This document shows, piece after piece, positions 61,329 through 64,000 of a stretch of 64,000 nt of DNA. The stretch lies in the NCBI GenBank assembly GCA_947629385.1, contig CANRDO010000008.1:17318-81317 (forward strand), written 5' to 3'. The position numbers and the translations under genes are program-made. The stretch comes from an uncultured Lachnospiraceae bacterium (GTDB taxonomy: Bacteria > Bacillota > Clostridia > Lachnospirales > Lachnospiraceae). Every line of letters begins with the position of its first letter. Within the stretch, counting starts at the first letter, position 1. The notes under the pieces were generated by a model, which made no database searches, was not told the DNA's origin, and was given only the letters and a program-made list of their open reading frames with translations.

Positions 61329-62621
61329 TTGAAGAGAAACGCTATTTCAGATTTGATTCAATGGAAAAAGTCAGAAGACCGTAAGCCGCTTGTCATGCGC
61401 GGCGCGCGTCAGGTTGGGAAGACCTGGCTGATGAAGGAATTCGGGAAAAAATATTATAAAAGTTATGTCTATTTCAACTTTGATGAAGAAGACGAGCTGA
61501 AATCTGTTTTTGGGACAAACAAAAATCCACAGCGTATCATTGAGCTTTTGTCCATGATCGCGGGGGAGAAGATACTGCCGGAGGAGACGCTTGTCATATT
61601 TGACGAGATTCAGGAATGTTCGGAAGCGCTTAACGCACTCAAATATTTTAAAGAAAAGGCGAATGAATATCACATCATTACCGCCGGGAGTTTGCTCGGA
61701 ACGCTTCTTGCAGAGCCAAAATCCTATCCGGTGGGGATGGTCAATCTCCTTGATCTTTATCCGCTTACCTTTGATGAGTTCCTCGAAGCTGTGGAGCCGA
61801 CGCTTTACGCATATTATGAGAGTATAGAAAAGAACCGGAAGATCGAGGATATTTTCCATACCAGGCTGTTGGAGGCGTACAACAACTATCTTATCATCGG
61901 AGGAATGCCGGAGTGTGTTGCCTCATGGCTGAAATACCGCGATCCGGCAAAAATTTCAAGGATTCAGAGGGAGCTTATTGAAGTCTATGAAAACGATTTC
62001 TCCAAGCACAATGGCAAGGTAAACAGCGGCCGCATTCTGATGGTTTTCCGAAGTATCGTCGCTCAGCTTGCCAAACCGAATGAGAAATTTATGTACGGGG
62101 CCGTTCGCGAAGGAGGCAGAGCGAGAGACTTTGAAGAGGCCATAGAATGGCTTGTCTCTGCGGGAATGCTGATTCGCGTTTACAATGTTTCTAGGATGGA
62201 ACATCCGCTTTCTGCGTTTGACAGACTTGATCAGTTCAAACTTTTTGTCTTTGATACAGGACTTCTCAAACATATGGCCGGAATTGACAACAGTGCAATA
62301 CTTTTGAAAAGCGATTATCAATTTAAAGGCCCTCTGACTGAGAACTATGTTTTGCAGCAGCTTCGCGGGCAATTTGAGGTCGAACCACGTTACTATTCGG
62401 ATAAGAACAGTGAGCTTGATTTTGTGCTTCAATATGGATCAAGTGTTATTCCGATTGAAGTAAAAAGCGGAGAGGACAAGTCCGCGCCGTCTTTCAAGAA
62501 ATATGTCTCTGACCATTGCCCAGAATATGCGCTTCGTTTTTCAAAACGCGGATACCGAAAAGACGGATTGATCACCAATCTTCCGCTGTATCTCGCCAGG
62601 AGAACAAGGGAGTTGCTGTGA
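61329..62621 (+). CDS. AAA-type ATPase with DUF4143 domain
   Basis: 430 residues. N-terminal ATPase with Walker A GARQVGKTWLMKEF near residue 26 and Walker B LVIFDEIQECSEAL; sensor GSLLGTLL. The C-terminal DUF4143 part ends in SELDFVLQYGSSVIPIEVKSG, a PD-(D/E)xK-like nuclease motif. TTG 61329 has GGAGG eight bases before; GTG 61320 overlaps that site. These proteins are common, patchily distributed in bacteria and archaea and of unknown function. Possibly defence-related, but that is a guess. Confidence 0.85.
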   Translation: MKRNAISDLIQWKKSEDRKPLVMRGARQVGKTWLMKEFGKKYYKSYVYFNFDEEDELKSVFGTNKNPQRIIELLSMIAGEKILPEETLVIFDEIQECSEALNALKYFKEKANEYHIITAGSLLGTLLAEPKSYPVGMVNLLDLYPLTFDEFLEAVEPTLYAYYESIEKNRKIEDIFHTRLLEAYNNYLIIGGMPECVASWLKYRDPAKISRIQRELIEVYENDFSKHNGKVNSGRILMVFRSIVAQLAKPNEKFMYGAVREGGRARDFEEAIEWLVSAGMLIRVYNVSRMEHPLSAFDRLDQFKLFVFDTGLLKHMAGIDNSAILLKSDYQFKGPLTENYVLQQLRGQFEVEPRYYSDKNSELDFVLQYGSSVIPIEVKSGEDKSAPSFKKYVSDHCPEYALRFSKRGYRKDGLITNLPLYLARRTRELL

Positions 62622-62688
62622 CAGATGTATATTTTAAGATATTATGAAAATATCTGCCGGATGGCAGGCATTCGGAAAGGAATAGGAT

Positions 62689-63405
62689 ATGATCTACATA
62701 ACGGGAGACACCCATGGTAGCTTTGGCCGTGTCGAGGAATTCTGCGAAAAGATGAAAACTACGGAAAAGGATATCCTGATCATTTTAGGCGATGCTGGGA
62801 TTAATTTCAGTGGAGGTCGATATGACAGGATGAAAAAAGAGTACCTGAATGCTCTACCTATTACTTTTTTCTGTATCCACGGGAATCACGAGCAGAGACC
62901 CGGTACCATCCCCACGTACAGGGAAAAGCAGTGGAGAGGAGGATCTGTGTATTATGAAGAAGAATACCCGTCTCTGCTCTTTGCGAAAGATGGGGAGGTA
63001 TTTGATTTCGATGGGAAAAAAGCTATCGTTATAGGTGGTGCCTACAGCATTGATAAAATGGTGAGATTGATTTATGGATATGGCTGGTGGCCGGACGAAC
63101 AGCCTTCGGAGGAAATTCGACGGTATGTGGAGCAGCAGCTTGACAGTCTCGGATGGAAAGTGAATGTTGTACTCAGCCATACTACTCCGTTGAAGTATGC
63201 GCCGATAGAGATGTTTCTTCCGGGGATCGACCAGAGTAGGGTGGACAAGTCCACGGAAGAGTGGCTTGATGGGATTGAAAACCGACTGGAATATCAGAAG
63301 TGGTACTGCGGGCATTATCATACGGAGAAAAAGGTTGACAGGCTGGAGATCATGTTTGAGAATTTTGATGTGTTTTATAGTGAACCTTTCAGCAAAGTGT
63401 TGTGA
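62689..63405 (+). CDS. Calcineurin-like metallophosphoesterase
   Basis: 238 residues. Metal-binding motifs in order: ITGDTHGSF (D-x-H), ILGDAGIN, GNHEQRPGT, LSHTTPL and CGHYHTEK. The set is complete, so it should be an active phosphoesterase or nuclease. Substrate unknown. AAAGGAA lies before ATG 62689. Confidence 0.86.
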   Translation: MIYITGDTHGSFGRVEEFCEKMKTTEKDILIILGDAGINFSGGRYDRMKKEYLNALPITFFCIHGNHEQRPGTIPTYREKQWRGGSVYYEEEYPSLLFAKDGEVFDFDGKKAIVIGGAYSIDKMVRLIYGYGWWPDEQPSEEIRRYVEQQLDSLGWKVNVVLSHTTPLKYAPIEMFLPGIDQSRVDKSTEEWLDGIENRLEYQKWYCGHYHTEKKVDRLEIMFENFDVFYSEPFSKVL

Positions 63406-63431
63406 AATATGTTTTTACGGTGGGGTAATCC

Positions 63432-63974
63432 ATGACTAAGGAGTTAATTGAACGTTATAATCAATTATTACATATATCGGAAAATGCAACGCAGAAAAGC
63501 AGACAAAGTCGAGGATACGAATTTGAAAAGCTCATTTTTGATGCTTTAGAAAGAGATGGACTTTGTCCGAAATCCAGTTACAAAATAAAAGGCGAACAGA
63601 TAGATGGTTCTTTTATACTTGGCGATAAAGTATATTTGTTAGAGACTAAATGGCAAGAAAAACAGATGTCTGTTTCCGATATTTATGAATTCAAAGGTAA
63701 AGTTGATGGAAAATTAGTGGGAACGATAGGGATTTTTATTTCCATGTCTGGTTTCAGTAAAGATTCTGTCGATGCGTTAATATGTGGTAAAGAGTTGAAT
63801 ATCATATTATTTGATCGAGATGACTTCGAATTAGGAATAAAGAGAAAAGGAGCTTTTAAGGAAATATTATTAAAAAAAATAAGGGCTGCAGCAGAACATG
63901 GAACGCCTTATTTACCTTTAAAAGATATGATATTGAGGTCGAAACTATATATTAGTTGCGCCCGATCCCTATAG
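63432..63974 (+). CDS. Mrr-like restriction-endonuclease-fold protein
   Basis: 180 residues. The PD-(D/E)xK core reads SRGYEFEKLIFDALERDGL, then GEQIDGSF and YLLETKWQEK, which gives the catalytic D, E and K in order. This resembles Mrr-type nucleases, although a DNA-recognition domain is not obvious. The gene is clearly more AT-rich than its neighbours, suggesting recent transfer. It ends 26 bases before the window edge. Confidence 0.72.
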   Translation: MTKELIERYNQLLHISENATQKSRQSRGYEFEKLIFDALERDGLCPKSSYKIKGEQIDGSFILGDKVYLLETKWQEKQMSVSDIYEFKGKVDGKLVGTIGIFISMSGFSKDSVDALICGKELNIILFDRDDFELGIKRKGAFKEILLKKIRAAAEHGTPYLPLKDMILRSKLYISCARSL

Positions 63975-64000
63975 TACCTTGAAAAATTCATATTTTGTAG

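Noticed and set aside
1..64000. CRISPR arrays, rRNA and tRNA genes
   Set aside because: No regularly spaced direct repeats with unique spacers, no tRNA TpsiC-loop signature and no rRNA sequence was seen.

Overview
The window looks like a Clostridia chromosome, most likely family Lachnospiraceae. The reasons are a PolC-type polymerase, cotJABC spore-coat genes, FtsW, LuxS, Gram-positive VanRS-type signalling, lipoprotein PotD, and moderately high GC genes with AGGAGG-type ribosome sites. The species cannot be named from sequence alone. No rRNA, tRNA, CRISPR array or prophage block is visible.

Layout. 1-8343: core genes (a truncated RluF-type synthase, ligA, metA, an intracellular sugar-binding/GGDEF protein, a MATE pump, a secreted protein). 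8362-13997: a low-GC accessory stretch made of toxin-antitoxin-like pairs (MNT/HEPN, DUF4258/YgiT), small regulators, decayed genes and repeated pieces. It is bounded by a truncated cotJC copy on the left and the intact cotJABC operon on the right. 15778-26691: housekeeping (ftsW, gltX, a UvrD-like helicase, a DUF1292 protein, exonuclease III, a degenerate GH13 protein, a DUF5662 protein, luxS, trpS). 26887-34055: hipBA, then a leftward polyamine operon (regulator, potABCD) coupled to an RluA-type synthase. 34276-35403: a solitary tyrosine recombinase. 35660-42201: polC, a YqeG-type phosphatase and rarA. 42348-53010: an alpha-galactoside locus with three consecutive LacI-type regulators, a facing AraC regulator, an ABC importer without its own ATPase, a YesL-type protein and a GH36 alpha-galactosidase. 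53207-60156: two two-component systems flanking a methyltransferase, a D-Ala-D-Ala carboxypeptidase and an SH3 protein, which points to envelope control. 60512-63974: a secreted protein and an accessory trio (AAA/DUF4143 ATPase, metallophosphatase, Mrr-like nuclease).

How parts work together. The polyamine importer is probably controlled by its own XRE/cupin regulator. The alpha-galactoside importer feeds a cytoplasmic GH36 enzyme and seems to be under the LacI/AraC set, whose promoters share an AT-rich motif. The envelope two-component systems share TTAAGA/TCTTAA half-sites in front of four genes.

The most unusual items are: the mosaic 'scrapyard' at 8701-9350, assembled from pieces of three loci lying 3-5 kb away; a dispersed hairpin repeat, one copy of which encodes the C-terminus of PotC; a CotJB protein with a cysteine-rich 23-residue tandem repeat; and a GH13-fold protein lacking the usual catalytic residues. 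I see no single clearly new multi-gene system. The accessory island and its rearrangements are the best place to look.
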